Source: Trichoplax sp. H2
Taxonomy: Eukaryota; Placozoa; Uniplacotomia; Trichoplacea
Direction of reading: 5' to 3'
Assembly (NCBI GenBank): GCA_003344405.1
Contig: NOWV01000043.1
Location: forward strand, 310,001-374,000
Length of the DNA stretch: 64,000 bases
Shown here one piece after another: positions 1 to 13,014 of the stretch (position 1 is the stretch's first letter; every line of letters begins with the position of its first letter). Position numbers and translations under genes: made by a program. Below the pieces are notes generated by a model. The model had not been told where the DNA came from. It was given only the letters and a program-made list of their open reading frames with translations, and ran no database searches.

Positions 1-3000
1 AACTTTTCACAGACTGCTCCAAAAGTTCGTGATGCTTCATCATAGACATCGCTCTGATTTGGTCCTAAGGCGTTTTGATAGACAAACAGTATTTACATAT
101 AAATGATAGAAATTTTGTGAATGAACTTGTGAGGATTAACCTTGGGCTTATCTTTAGTAATCAATATTGCTGCTTTCTCCATGATCCATCCTTCCATTTC
201 CTCAGTATCGAAGAGTAACTAAGGTAGAGTAATTTATCTCGTATATCAAAAATTGATCGCTTGTGTTATATTATGAATCATTAATTAATGAGATTATCAG
301 ATTAAAAATATACCTACAATTGCGTACATTTTAATTCAATAATGAACATATTTAAGTTACATTTATAAATACCTTATGAGCCGTAGCCGATTGTTTTATG
401 ATTGCTTCTCGTTCTCTACTACAAATTTCTAACTCCAGCCACTTCTCTTTCAATAGTTCAGTATTATGACGTATTTTGTCAGCAGAAGAATCAGCATCAG
501 AGATTACTTTAGATCCAGATTTAAATATCTCATTGATTATTTGTTCATGTACTCTTATTTCGTTTTGTATATTCTGTTATGGACAAAAATCATAAATTAA
601 TAGATTTATGTTAAGTTAATTATAAATAGCGCAAATAGATATACTTTATTCTACCTGTTGTACAGTCCTAAGGATCTGCACCTCGTGCAAATTATTACCA
701 GTTTCATTTGATTGCAGTTGTTGCTTTTTATCTTCAATCCATAACTAATAAATTTTTCATGTATTTAAGAGATTAATTTGGTACCTTACAATTATTTATA
801 CTTGTATGAATAGACAAACCAATTCATCATCGACATCACGATAAAACTGAAACATGCGACGCGATGCTTCAAGTAGCTTTCTTCGTTCTTTAAGTGGTCG
901 CTGTAGAGCTGCATACCTACGAATAAAAAATTATATCACCTCCGAGAAGACAGCTTATACGTGCAGTAAATAAGTTCTATTAGCACACCTTTGAGATACG
1001 CTTTCGAACAAATCTTGCATATCGTCCGCACCCCGGTGATTTATGTCTAAAAAATCTTGTACTTGTTGCTCCAGTTGATCTAGGCGGTCTTTACGAGAGA
1101 TAATGTCACTTTCTAGAGACTTTATTCAAGAATTAATAACAGTAAAAGCTTAAAATGGTTAAGATCTCTAATTACGTATTTTTACAATTAATGATAAGAT
1201 TATACCGTAAGCTTTGTCATTGACTTATTACAAGATGCGAGATCTTTGCAAGTTTCCATATTTGCGAGCGTATTTTCAGCATCTGACATCCAAGCTTGCA
1301 GATTATCAATTATTCGAATGAATTGAACTTCATTATACCTATCGGTTAAAAGTTGACTCCTTGTAGAACATGCATCCATTAACGTAATCCATCGATCTTC
1401 TATATCAGTAAGATGAATCTCCACTTCAGGTCGCGCATCTGGCTGATCCTGTACAAGAGATTTTCCTAATTCGTTAACAACATTTTTTTGATCTCTAGTG
1501 GCAGTAAGTTCAGCTTCGAAAGTGCGATGCTTTTGCAGTAGCCTTGATATATAAGCTTGGTCGGTCACAATGTCACCAGAAATTATATTAAACTTTTCAT
1601 TTATCCAATCTATTAGTTCATTGCATCGTTGATAAAAGCTCTGTAAATGAACAGCTTTATCTAACCGGAAAGCAATCTCAGTAAAAAGCCCGCGATTTCG
1701 CTCGACTCTCTCTGATAATGTAGCTGCTTTCGACATTAAGCTTTCCTTTGCATAATGGTCATCATCCACCGAAAGCTTTGCAAACTGGTCCGCTTGTGCA
1801 ACTCGTTGAATGCAAGAGTCTAGTCCTCTACAATAATCTTTCTGCCGTATAGTAAGTTCCTGCAAGTCGGCTAACGATACCAGATGTTCAGCACTACTTT
1901 TTAAATGTTGATCGTCCTTATTCTTCAATTGATTAGCAGATTTATTCGATGTACCTAATTCTGTCATAACCTCAGCTAAAAACACATCTTGCTTCTGAAG
2001 GATACCTTCAATATATTTGCAATCACGTTGAAATATTAAATATTGTTGGATCTGCTGTAATAGAACTTTCCGTTTGTGGCACAGGCTGTCTAAATCATTC
2101 CAATCATGATTAATGTCTTCTACACGTTGTTCCAGACGCCTACCAGCCGCATCACCGGTATAATGCATTGGTGCAGTAGAATTGATTCGATCTAGAATTA
2201 TTTTACGATTCGTAAACTCCTCTAAAAGTTCATTATGCTCCACTTGCAGTTTTTCTACATCGGGAAGAGAATTTAGACCATCGGTTTCTAAGCTTAATTG
2301 CCCTAATTGGAATTTTAACCAATCCTCCAAGTCTTCCACATCAAACATTAACTTTTGAATATTACTGCATTCCCCAATAGTCGCTACCTGATTTCGAACC
2401 AGATTTCGTAAATCATCCCAGACTTCGTATAAGCTGTCTAGTTTATCATTCACAATTTCTAATTTATCAGGTTGTTCTTCAGCTAATGCGTCTCTTTTCG
2501 ATTCTACATCTTCAATTCTTTCTTCGATAGCCGGCGTTTCTCTCTCAATAACATTTATTTGTCGTTGCATTTGAAGAACTGCTGCAGGATCAGTTGTGTA
2601 TGAACAACTGCTTAGCCCAGTTCCTTTATCAGCTATCCAATTTTTCACTTCATCGACTTCATAGAATAGTCGCAATAAAATCAGCAACTTTGAAAGTTCT
2701 TCTTTTTTCAGTCCGTGTAATTCCAGTAAACGAATCCATTTTTCATTTAGTTCACCTTGAGCGTTAGCAATTTCATCATTACCATCAGTGATTTGAACCG
2801 CTAAATCATTTCCAGCTTTCATAGTGTTATTATACCTATCTTGATACGTTACTATATCTCTTTCAATACCTTTAAATTTTTGTAATATCAATTCAGCTTC
2901 AATTAAGTTAGTAGGAGGCTCAAATGAAAATAGTACGGCTTCTTTATCTCCAATCCAAGAAAATACGATATCAATTTCGCTCAAGTATCTAAATAAAGAT

Positions 3001-6000
3001 TGCTGTGCAATCAATTTTTCACGACGATAACCAACTTCAGCCATTAATACTTGGTACTTTTCAGTAATAACAGCTTTCTTCCCAAGAGCCATTTCAAAAG
3101 ATTGATCGTTTGGATTTAAGTCGTCCGCCATATTATCCAGTAAATGCAGTTGGTCTTTGTAGTTTTCAACTTCAAATTCAAGATTAGCATGATGCTTTAG
3201 CAGAGAATCTATGTTATCTTCATCGATTCTGTTTTGATCTACAGATAATAAACCAATATGAAGTGATATTTGGCCTTCTAAGTAATCGGCTTCAGAAAGA
3301 AATTGTTGCATCGACAATATTTCGGCGATTCTATCTTTACGTTTGCTCATGGAGTCGACTAGATTATTCCATGCTGATGCTAGATTGTTAATTTTGGATA
3401 AAATCATAGATGAGTCGTAATTATTATTCTTACTTAATTGATTTCCGGTATCGATGATATTCCTCAAAAGTGTTTCATTATTATTAACCTCTGCCTCTAA
3501 TGCCTGATGACTACGTAATTTATGAATTACATAGGAGCAATCCGTTGCTTTAGTAAGGTCTGTAAGTGATAAAGATTGATTTTTTCCTTTCATCCAATCT
3601 AATTCATCATCTACATTTTGATAGAACTGTAAGAGTTGGCGTGAATCCTCCAAGCGAGTCTTTCTAATATAGAGCAATTCCGAAATTTGATCGTATAAAC
3701 GAGATAACGAATTGATTCTCTCTTTCAGCAGATCATTCATTGGATTGCCTAAGTCGAAATTGATAATATAAAAATTCAACATCGGAGAAATTTGAAAATA
3801 AAGTCGCAGTAGATCATTCTAACTATTAAAAAAGTTCACACCATCTTCTTTTGAAGGCGCTTTAAAGTTTTCAGCCTCGAGTAATGCTCTCGTTAATGGT
3901 TCCTCTTGGGCCAAAATCTCATTTTCAAGAATTAAGTTCTTTTGTAAAAGATCCTCTACATCATGTAGCTCCAATCCATAATCTTCAGACTCTAATGAAT
4001 TCTATACCAAAGATAGGTAATGTTGATTATTTTGTACTATGATCAAGGTAAGAATATATACGTACTATTAATCCTCATACCTTGACATCACGCGACCACC
4101 CCATAAAATCTTCTAATTCCTGTATATGATCATGTAGTTCGACATGTTGACTTACTTTACCTTCACGAATTTTAATTAGTTCCAATAATTCATTCCACAG
4201 TATAATCACTTTATCACGCCTAAATGAGGGTTGCATTGCCATTAAGAATTGTAAACAAATAAGAAATCAAAAAAAATATTTAGTTCTCACTAACTTGTCC
4301 TGAATTTTCTGTATGGCATGATAATTGCCTATTTTTAATTCTTGCACCAGGTCTTCCATAGCGCGTATTCGCTTTTGATACTCGTATACATCGGCTTCAA
4401 ATGCCTCCTGCTTTTTCAATGCAGCAGATACGGACGAGCCTGAGTCACCAAATACATCGTTATCAACAAGCCGGACACTATCGCATATCCATTGTACTCG
4501 CATCTCAGCCTATTAATTGATTACGAATAATTAATACAAGCCTATTGGTAAAGTCAATCAGTATGTCGGTTGCAAATAATATAACAATATTAATGTTAAC
4601 ATGCATTTATTCTATAAAAATTAAAGACATACTTTTTTCGTGAATTTATCAGCCAGGCGCTCAAGCCGCTCTTGTCTGTCAATAGCGTGTGATAATATTT
4701 TCAGATTATCTATATAAAGGAAAGATTTAACATTGCAAATAGCTACCTTATGATTTCTTCTCTTAACGCCTGTTCACGATCATGTTCTGCATTTTCTAGC
4801 TGTTCCCAGCTCTATACGTAAACATCGATAACTTTATATATAATATGCACTTGTGTTAAAACATCCTAACATGTATTCAATACAACAATTATGCAGAACG
4901 TTTACGCTATAACTGAAATGATTCATTACCTTGTTAATATCAGAAATAGTTTTATCCGCTACGGGTATAAAGCCCTTACGATTGTTTGAGCGCAGTTTAC
5001 TTTGAATTGTAAAAAATTTCTCTTCCAGCGTCCCCTTTTCCAAGTAACTAGAACGGTATATCGTAAAAAGAACGTAGATTAAAATTTATCTTTCTTTAGA
5101 AAATAAAGAATTATTAAGCGATTTAATTCAGTAATACCGCAGTGGTTTATCGACTGTACGATATGTTTTGAATTCAGATAGCTGTCGTTGGACTCCATCG
5201 AGATTGTTTTCAAATTGTCTATCAGACAATATAACTATCATTGCTCTAATCCATTTCAAAAGATTCGAAGCTAAAGTATCATATTCTTGCATCATTTTTT
5301 CAAGATCCATGATGCAATTCATAACCTTGTTAACGGATAAAAATCAATTTATGAAAACAGGTATACATAAAAGTAAAACGACAAAACGTGTGAAATGATA
5401 GTAAAACTTATGATAAACAAAGCTAGACTTAGCTACGATATATCATACTCACCTTCCAAATTCGGCGTTCTACTACATTTTCTGCTTTCAACTTAGAAAA
5501 CGATTGATAGTAAGAAGCAACATAAGTCATAATAGATTTTTCATCAGGATTTTCTACGCAGATATCTAAAGCGAGCCAGCAGAGATTTCGTTAAAAAAAT
5601 TCCATTAAACGCGAAAAGAAAGATACGTAAACAACAACTAATAAAATCTTAATCAGGTATTCAAAAAATATTCTTATAACTGTGTAGTATAACAGTATTA
5701 GAAAATAATACATAGCGGTATAGATATAACACTCTCAATGCATTTATCAGGTAGATGACATACTGTATATTTTTTATTTATCTACCTTCAGCATCTAGCA
5801 AAGGGGCAATTCCAAAGCACTCGTCTGCAACTGTGAAAGCAAGTCGCAAATTTTCCAGCGCGTTATCGGGTGAAAGTCGATCATAATCAACCACATCTGG
5901 CCTAATAAATTTAGCCGAAAGGAATAGTCATAATTAACAGAAGAATAATACCAAATTGTGTATGCGCCTAAAATATTGTATTAGTAGTAGACGGAAGAAA

Positions 6001-8948
6001 ATATCCTGAGTTGACAGCTATAAAGAAAAATACCGGTGTTTATGAATAAGCGCATTAAATGCCAGTCCATTCCGCCAACTGGACGTAAAATTCGTCACTC
6101 TTACATTTGTATAACTACATAAGGGATAAAAATTGTAAAAGAATGGGATTAAACAATAAGAAAAATTTATGCAAGAACCACCACTATAATTTTAGTAATA
6201 ACTAACTTGATTACATAGCAACAAGAGTAATTCTAACACTTAAGGACATGCTAGGCCTTTGTATTAACATACGTTAAAGTAAAAATAGTCGGAGATTTAC
6301 TTGTGAAACATATTTTTTAATCATAATTGAAGTATTCGTTACGATCTGGTATTTAGACAGTCAATATCGAAGATTTAAATGAATCGTATAAATAATCGAC
6401 GGTAATTGCTGTATTATGACGTTGACAGAAAGCAGGTGTATAAAGTTACAGTATAAAAAAGTAAGCAAACTTGTAACACTACGAACAACGGTGATATATA
6501 AAAAGCTTCCCAGAATCAGCGGAGAAAGTACTCGTATATAAGAAACAAGGAAATTTTCTCATTTGAAGTAAAAGTATATAATAAATTCTACGGGGATAAA
6601 GATACTACGCACGCTGTTTCGTCATTAAAATCGTAAATATAATGCTATACTCTTTCTTCTACTGTGTCTATAAATTAGTCATAGGTTCAATGCAAGTTTT
6701 TTAAAAGTAAGAGGCGAACCCACAAAAAATTCTAATTCTACTTGTGTTCTTGTTTCTAGATGTATAATCAATCTCTTTCAAAGTGATTGACTTCACTTAC
6801 TTGGCTGTTTTCAATTTACACCAAACAAGCAAGGCGTCTTTAGCAGACCTTTTTTCGGTCGATTCAGTCGTTTCACCTTCGATACGTATATCCTGAATCT
6901 GAATTTAATCATTCCTACGTTACATCTTTACAGTTACACCAAGCTAAACACATCAATAAGCACAGTAATATCATTTTTAGCAGTTGTGATTCACCGTAAC
7001 GGTGTTTCTATCAGGAGATAGTTAAAAATATACATGTATGCCAGGTGGACCAATCAGTTCAACTATAATTTTATCCTGTTTTTGTAATTGTCTATAACCT
7101 AATCTCATCACATTGTACACTATTCATCAACAATAGGAATGTATTGTATTGCATTCGCTTAATTGAACATTGAATTCTAAAGCGATGATGATAAAAGAAT
7201 CACGATTTTATTACTTTAACCTGCAGAGTAAGATTGTTTATTCAAACATTGTTCCACTAGTAACTAATAGACTTTCTCCATTGTAGTAAAAGAATTAAAT
7301 TCCCAGTTATTACTAGATGATGGAGTAAAAGAACATATCAAGTTTACTTGCTTTCTTTTCAGAATACCTGAAATCTTAAAATAATGGTCCATATTAAGCC
7401 CAAAATAATTCGTTGATTTCCGTCGACAATATCATGAGCGCCAATATTTTCTAGTTTCACCTACATTCATTGGAGAGTAAGTTTTGTTAATGCAGGAAAG
7501 AAACCCATTTAAAAATAGCATTACTCCTGTGGCAATTTTAAAATGCTAGTTTGGGTAATACATAGGTTTAGGTTTATAAATATTGCTTTTTTTTGACCAA
7601 CTCGGTGGTCACGACAGAGTTACATGGATATAAAAAAAAAATTGTTATTCCTCTATGAATACCGTAGGTTAACAAAATATTATACATATATACTGTAACA
7701 CAATATCGAAACGGTGTTAACCAAGTTTTGGAACTGATTCAGACTACTTGATACTACAGAAGAATAGTCCAAAAAGTCTATAGGATCGATTACAAAGAAA
7801 ACTATTCAAAAATTTGCAACTGAAATGCAAATATCACTGCTTTGTAAATTTAGAAGACTTGCCTATTTCTGTTACAATAGAGTAAATAAATAGTTTCAAG
7901 GGTATTTGTTTTTGCAATAGTTTAACATTATAATCTAGACATTGGAAAGCGCTGATACAAAAACCCGTAACTTATTGATATACGATTTTCAATTGAGTAC
8001 TACATCTATCTTTGCCTTACATGTTTATGGATTAAAAATTTCAAGACGGCATTCAGATTTTGAATGAGATGAATTCGCATTCTACCACGTGCCGGTTTCG
8101 GCTAACATATCCATCCAAATGAAAGCAGTCCCAAAATAATTCCATTTCATTTACAAAAATAAAGCAACCAAACGTGTTTGAAAAGAATTATCAATCATAC
8201 TCTTGAGAAATTCTAGAGTAACTAGATTAGACGAAGTGATAAGAAAATTTACTGAATCACAAATACTGTACAGTACTGCCACTTTGACATCCTGTCATGC
8301 CGTTGAACGAATAATAGTTTATAATTTAATGATAGACAGCAGCAATAGATTCAATGAAAAATAGTTTAGTTTGGGCGATAGTTTATTTACGCTACAGAAA
8401 AGTAGAGAGAGGTTTTGCAACACCATGCATACAAGACAAGGCTTGTCATGACCTATTGATTCAACAGTCTATCATGACTATTTTGTTTCCTACAAATAGG
8501 AAAATCAATTCACTATTCCTTAAAGTCCAAACTTTATCAATCAATCAATTAAAAAAAAGGACTACTTTGTTGCCTACTGTATGCTGCAAACGTCAATTCT
8601 ACCGTACAAGATTATTTCATCAAAGTTTGAATGGACTATTGGGCTATCGATCGATTGGTCATCCTGTCTAACTTTTGAATGCTGCTAAGTTGTACTAACA
8701 TTATCACAACAAATGTATGAATTGGCAATCATAACATCATTAATGCAATGTGTTATCATAACAAGCGAGTCCAACAAGCTAATTGAATATTTTTACCAAT
8801 TTCTCCCCAGATAAAACTTCCAACAGGCGTAGTAGAACCGTTCCATCGCAAAGATCGCTATACAAATTGTCAATATTTAATCCCACTCTTGACAAGCATG
8901 AATTGACCCATTTGGTAAAAGTTTTCTTTTGGACTTTTTCAAGCTCAG
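1..8948 (-). CDS. SPTBN-like: Beta-spectrin paralog A (partial, 3' part beyond left edge)
   Basis: Actin-binding beta subunit of the spectrin membrane skeleton. Exons read on the minus strand: 8948-8797, 8101-8021, 7460-7368, 6898-6801, 6114-6034, 5901-5786, 5565-5453, 5325-5138, 5047-4930, 4811-4747, 4675-4633, 4509-4295, 4219-4081, 4001-3842, 3748-1206, 1119-989, 916-820, 744-655, 573-373, 218-141, 64-1. All have GT-AG borders and compatible phases. The first seven encode two calponin-homology domains (motifs [43 protein letters not shown]). The rest encode spectrin repeats with their regular Trp and heptad positions. The 8948 exon starts behind an acceptor in phase 1, so an upstream first coding exon is expected but was not found. 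The ATG at 8985 lies upstream of that acceptor and is an unlikely start. Exon sizes match paralog B almost exactly, so the assignment is secure. Repeats after about the fourteenth, and the C-terminus, lie outside the window. Confidence 0.95.
1206..3748 (-). CDS. Paralog A, giant exon of about eight spectrin repeats
   Basis: A single 2543-bp open exon. The acceptor at 3749-3750 joins GAT G|GC in frame with the previous exon, and the donor GT is at 1204-1205. It encodes about 848 residues of three-helix spectrin repeats, recognisable by periodic W-(I/M) segments such as [33 protein letters not shown] and LQAWMSDA. Neighbouring exons are only 43-215 bp, so this one stands out. The equivalent exon in paralog B is 2561 bp. 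Confidence 0.93.
5453..8948 (-). CDS. Paralog A, tandem CH (actin-binding) domain exons
   Basis: Seven exons (8948-8797, 8101-8021, 7460-7368, 6898-6801, 6114-6034, 5901-5786, 5565-5453) encode CH1 and CH2. CH1 has the QKKTFTKW entry motif and a VLSGEKL end, continuing across the splice into [13 protein letters not shown]2 carries the [15 protein letters not shown] and [16 protein letters not shown] signatures and ends with [18 protein letters not shown]. In known beta-spectrins this pair binds F-actin. The exon borders are the same as in paralog B. Confidence 0.93.
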
Positions 8949-9894
8949 CTAAGACATTAATTAAGTTAAGAAAACAAATACGCATATTATTTATTGATTA
9001 TTTAAATGAAGGGTAAAATGAGTCTTTGCTCTGTTGACAATGCAATATTTTTTTTCGTCTGACACACGTCTATTGCTAGTGCATTGAATCAAAACTACTG
9101 TACTGTGGTACAATGACTTGACAGTGAAAATAAAGTGGAAAAGCTAATGAAGTCGAAACTGTTGAGAAATTTCTATTCCTTGGCTCTTCTCTGACTACCT
9201 AAAAAAAATAAATTAATACGAAGAAAAGAGCTTATAAAACTAACTAATCCATTGGCCATCCTCATTTTCTTTCAATTTTAAAAGAAGAAAAACGTATTAT
9301 ATGGCTGTCCATGAAAATGGCGGCACGATAACTATTCAAGTATGACGCGTCAAGCGCCATATTTTTCTATGGAATGTAGCGTAGTCTTTTAGCCTTTCAA
9401 GCAGAGCGTAAAATAAGCCTAAAAAAAAATCACAACATGCATCTATGCTATTTCTAAGTCTATCCTAGTGATAGAGTGGATAGTACTGTATTGGTTTGAC
9501 TATTAAAACTACGATTAAGTGAGAAAATAGCCTTGTCACCAAGACTGTAAAGAAAACTTGAAATCATTGAAAATGGTGAAGAAAATGCATTCTTTTGGTC
9601 ATTGACTGATGGAAGATTATTGGTATTGGTTATCCTATCAATCAACCTGCTAGAGTTCGTATTCTTGCTCTTTCGAAATGGCTGGCCCTGGATACATCAG
9701 AATTAGGTGAAGTAGTCGATTTATTCATCGTCAATGCCTGGTCAGGACTATTCTGGACCACTAAAATCCAAAATGAAAAAATGGATTGGCTTTCAAAGTG
9801 CAAATGGCAAGCATACAAGCGCCGGTATTGAACTGTGAATTTAATCAATGCTCTCTTGTCGATTGGCTCGTCTCACTTTAGCGGCTGGACGAGC

Positions 9895-9921
9895 GTTGAG
9901 TGCGCAGGTGCTGCGCTCAAC
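9895..9921. repeat. Short GC-rich imperfect hairpin
   Basis: The arms gttgagtgcgcag and ctgcgctcaac pair with one two-base bulge around a three-base loop. The hairpin sits in a locally GC-richer patch (about 9.6-9.95 kb) and may mark the end of an old mobile element. Nothing else supports a function. Confidence 0.35.
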
Positions 9922-10789
9922 CTGTCCAATGGTCAAAGTACAGTGTACAGTGCAAAGAAAAAGCCTGAGCGAGAGTATGGCTACCGCTATTTAGTATGGT
10001 ACTGATACAGTACCGAAAAACTGAGTTTACCATATTATACCAATGAGGCAATGACTACTGAACTAAGAATGCAAGAGAAAATTTGTCTTGTGCAAGTACA
10101 GTGTACTGTACTGTATACTGTGATTCATTTCTGATCACAAAACGAAAAATGAAATAAAATGCATCAATATCGCACAGTTTGGAGTAAAATTTGGATCAAT
10201 CGATATGTCGTCATGTCAATTTTGATCGGAGTAGTCTTCCAATTACTCCAAGATAGATGCCGATTTTTCCCAAAGGAAATTAATCATGCTGTACTGTACA
10301 ATACTGAACGTGACCAACTACAGTACAATGTACTGACATGTTACAGTGCATACCCACTACAGTGTACTGTATATTGTCGGAATCTGGAAAAGGAATACTG
10401 CGGTCTCGCAATGTTGAAACCCCTAGCCATGAAAAATATGAAAGTTCTCTTTTAATAATAATGTGATGAAAATAGTAGCGAGTACTCTCTGACTGTCCTG
10501 ACACCTGCAGTACAATTGACAAAAAATTGCCGATCAAATGCATTAATGCACTTCATGTACTTGATCCAAAATTTCTCTTACTGTACTGGATTTAGGCTTC
10601 GCTACGACTGTTGACTGCGACTACAACGCCGACTCAACTGCTGTAATGATCTGCGATCTCCGTTCATCAAGGCTGTAATAATAGGCGTAAGCTTGTTGAT
10701 GGTCTGGTCTGATCTTCTTATCAAGTGGCTTGAAATTTGAAGGCCAGACCTTGAAAAGCGATATGCAGCTGGAAATAAATCCATCAATC

Positions 10790-11600
10790 TTGCCGACGCT
10801 CATTTGAAGTAAAATACAGCCTGCATCAATACCGGCAAGCCTGATACTTTGAAGTAGAGTATAATAAGAAAGCCACCTCTGACCGTATCGATGCCGACCA
10901 TTTGCAGACTAAGCATTTATGGTGCAGCATCGATTGAAGCCAATGATTATTCTTCAAATAAATCAATGAATCTTGACTTTGCTAAATTCACAGCCAGCAC
11001 AAATGCCAATAACGCTAATACATAGAGTCAATTATGATGCAACAACGATTGAAGCCAATGATTAATCTTTATATAAATAAATATACGCGCATAGAGTGTA
11101 AGTTAATAAATCTTGCTTCTACGAAAGTGGACTACAGCTGATATTGATGCTATCAACTCTGCTATTGCAGAGGTACAACATCAGTTGAAGCTAACGATTA
11201 ATTCGAAAATCAATCAATCAATCTTGTTACCACTAAAGTGGACTATAACCAGCATCGATACCAACCACTCTGATATGAACGCAAATGTTACAGTGGTGTA
11301 ACATCTAATGATTGCACTTCAAATCGAGGAATAAACTTGCCTCGACGGAAATAGAGCACAGCCAGCATGATGCCGACAACTCTGAATGTCTCGCAATGAC
11401 TTCTCAATCTACACAATAGACATGGACTATTACAGAACACCCAATATCGAGTAGTCTATGGGCCTACTGTAAATCGCTCAACTGTTAGAGTGGTGTAAAA
11501 TCCAACGAAGCTATTCACTGCCTAAATATAATCTAGCCTCTGCGAAAATGGAGTGTAGCAGGTAGCATGGATGCCGGCAACTCGGGCACTTAACATATTG
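10790..11600. repeat. Degenerate tandem repeat, about 110-150 bp unit
   Basis: Related phrases recur with variation: 'gaaagtggactacagc', 'cagcatcgatgcc', 'ttgaagccaatgatta', 'acagtggtgtaacatc'. Each cycle runs from an aataaatcttgcct-like stretch through a cagc.gcatcgatgcc-like stretch to aagccaatgatt. Clear anchors are near 10805, 10895, 11000, 11125, 11240, 11355 and 11550. Copies are strongly diverged, so copy number and borders are approximate. No coding capacity is evident. Confidence 0.5.
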
Positions 11601-12937
11601 TCATAATACCCCTTACCCTAACAACATTTTTAAATAATTCACTACACTATGCTACCCTTTTCATCGATGCCAATTTTATAATACCGAATCAACACATCGC
11701 ATGGCGGTAAAACCGTTATTTAAGTATCTGAGTGGCGTGGTAAATGCAATAATGAGTAATGAAGCTACGCCAATAACTACTTCACAGTATTCTAGTTGGA
11801 TGATAGAAATGTTTACTGTAGTATAGCGCTTAATTGAAGCCTGTTTGCATAATCTCTGACTGCAGATAGTCCTTGCTAAAAGAGCTAATTTATGCAGTAT
11901 ACGCGTAATAAAGTAAGCCTTGCACGGTATTATAGAGATACCTTGCACATTAAACAAGAAATCAAAATCTTGCCGTACTGTTCTTGAGTCACTTTATCAC
12001 AATTTGTTGTAACACCGTACCAATTATACTACAGACTCTAAATTTCCATTCCCAAACTACCAGGATATGATAAAGTATCTTCAAAATAATAAAACAAGAA
12101 CTATAGTTTCTAGTAAATTTTACTCTAGTAAGGTAGGGTTCATCTCACAACTGCCAACGACTATCTAGCTGCAATCAGACCATATCATTTACTACAGTAA
12201 AATTCATCATGGATGATATACATTTTAGATAACTGTCATCATAAGCTAATTGGGGACTGCACTATACATAGTTAAAACTCAATACATCAGGCAATTTCGT
12301 ATTTTACGTATAATCGGTTATAAACAAGCCCAAACAATATCCATCTAGGTATAGATCATAAATCTTTTCCCTCTACTGTATAAAATATCTGACCTACTAC
12401 GGTACTTTCCAGTTTACTAGGTGCATATAATGTACTTTAGTTTTAGCAAGATAGAAATATCATCAGAGTAATGAACTTTTCCACTTTCGTTCAAGAAGTT
12501 AACACTATCATCATAATCGAACACAATTTTACTTCATCATCTAATACTAAATTCCGAAGCAATAAATATACAACTGTAGGCTATAATTGAGGCAATGCCA
12601 TACAACTATAGGCTTTCTATCGGATTAATATAACAACGGCTTCTAACCCATCTCTTCAGTGGAATAAAAAGAAAGAAACATAAAATGTACGCTTTCTTAG
12701 CTTGCAGAGGGATCGTCTACCAAGTACATGAATCGATATTACCCTTATATCGGATCCTTTTAGTAGCTGCATAAAAGTGAATCCGCAGGGATTATCGATT
12801 ATAAGATTTTCGTCGAGTTTAAAAGATTTACTACCTCAATGGCTACTAAAATAATCACTCCTTTGCATATTGGCAAAGTCATAAAATGGACCTATATAAG
12901 ACTAGATCGTTTTCATTCTCTACAATATGCGCTTATC

Positions 12938-13014
12938 GTTCTACTACCAGTTTGTACTCAATTCTGTGCAAACTTCGGTTCTATTGCCAGTTTGTACTCA
13001 TATCTCCGCAAATA
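12938..13014 (+). repeat. Two-copy 40-bp direct repeat
   Basis: Two copies of about 37 bases (12938-12974 and 12978-13014) share the core ccagtttgtactca and a gcaaa-like end, separated by three bases. It is non-coding as far as can be seen. Confidence 0.55.

Noticed and set aside
8354-8671. 105-codon plus-strand ORF inside a paralog A region
   Set aside because: It lies antisense in the intron between two CH1 exons, with no recognisable domain or coding-like composition. Chance is the simplest explanation.
8779-8985. Start codon at 8985 as the true start of spectrin A
   Set aside because: The residues before the CH1 motif derive from intron sequence ahead of a good acceptor (TCTTAG|CT). Paralog B shows a separate upstream first exon in the same phase.
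10159-10455. 98-codon plus-strand ORF in the TACTGTA-rich region
   Set aside because: Much of its length translates repeat words (tactgta, gtacagt). The opposite strand is equally open over most of it. No family recognised.
11676-11957. 93-codon minus-strand ORF
   Set aside because: No domain, splice context or repeat support. Similar open lengths are common in this interval.
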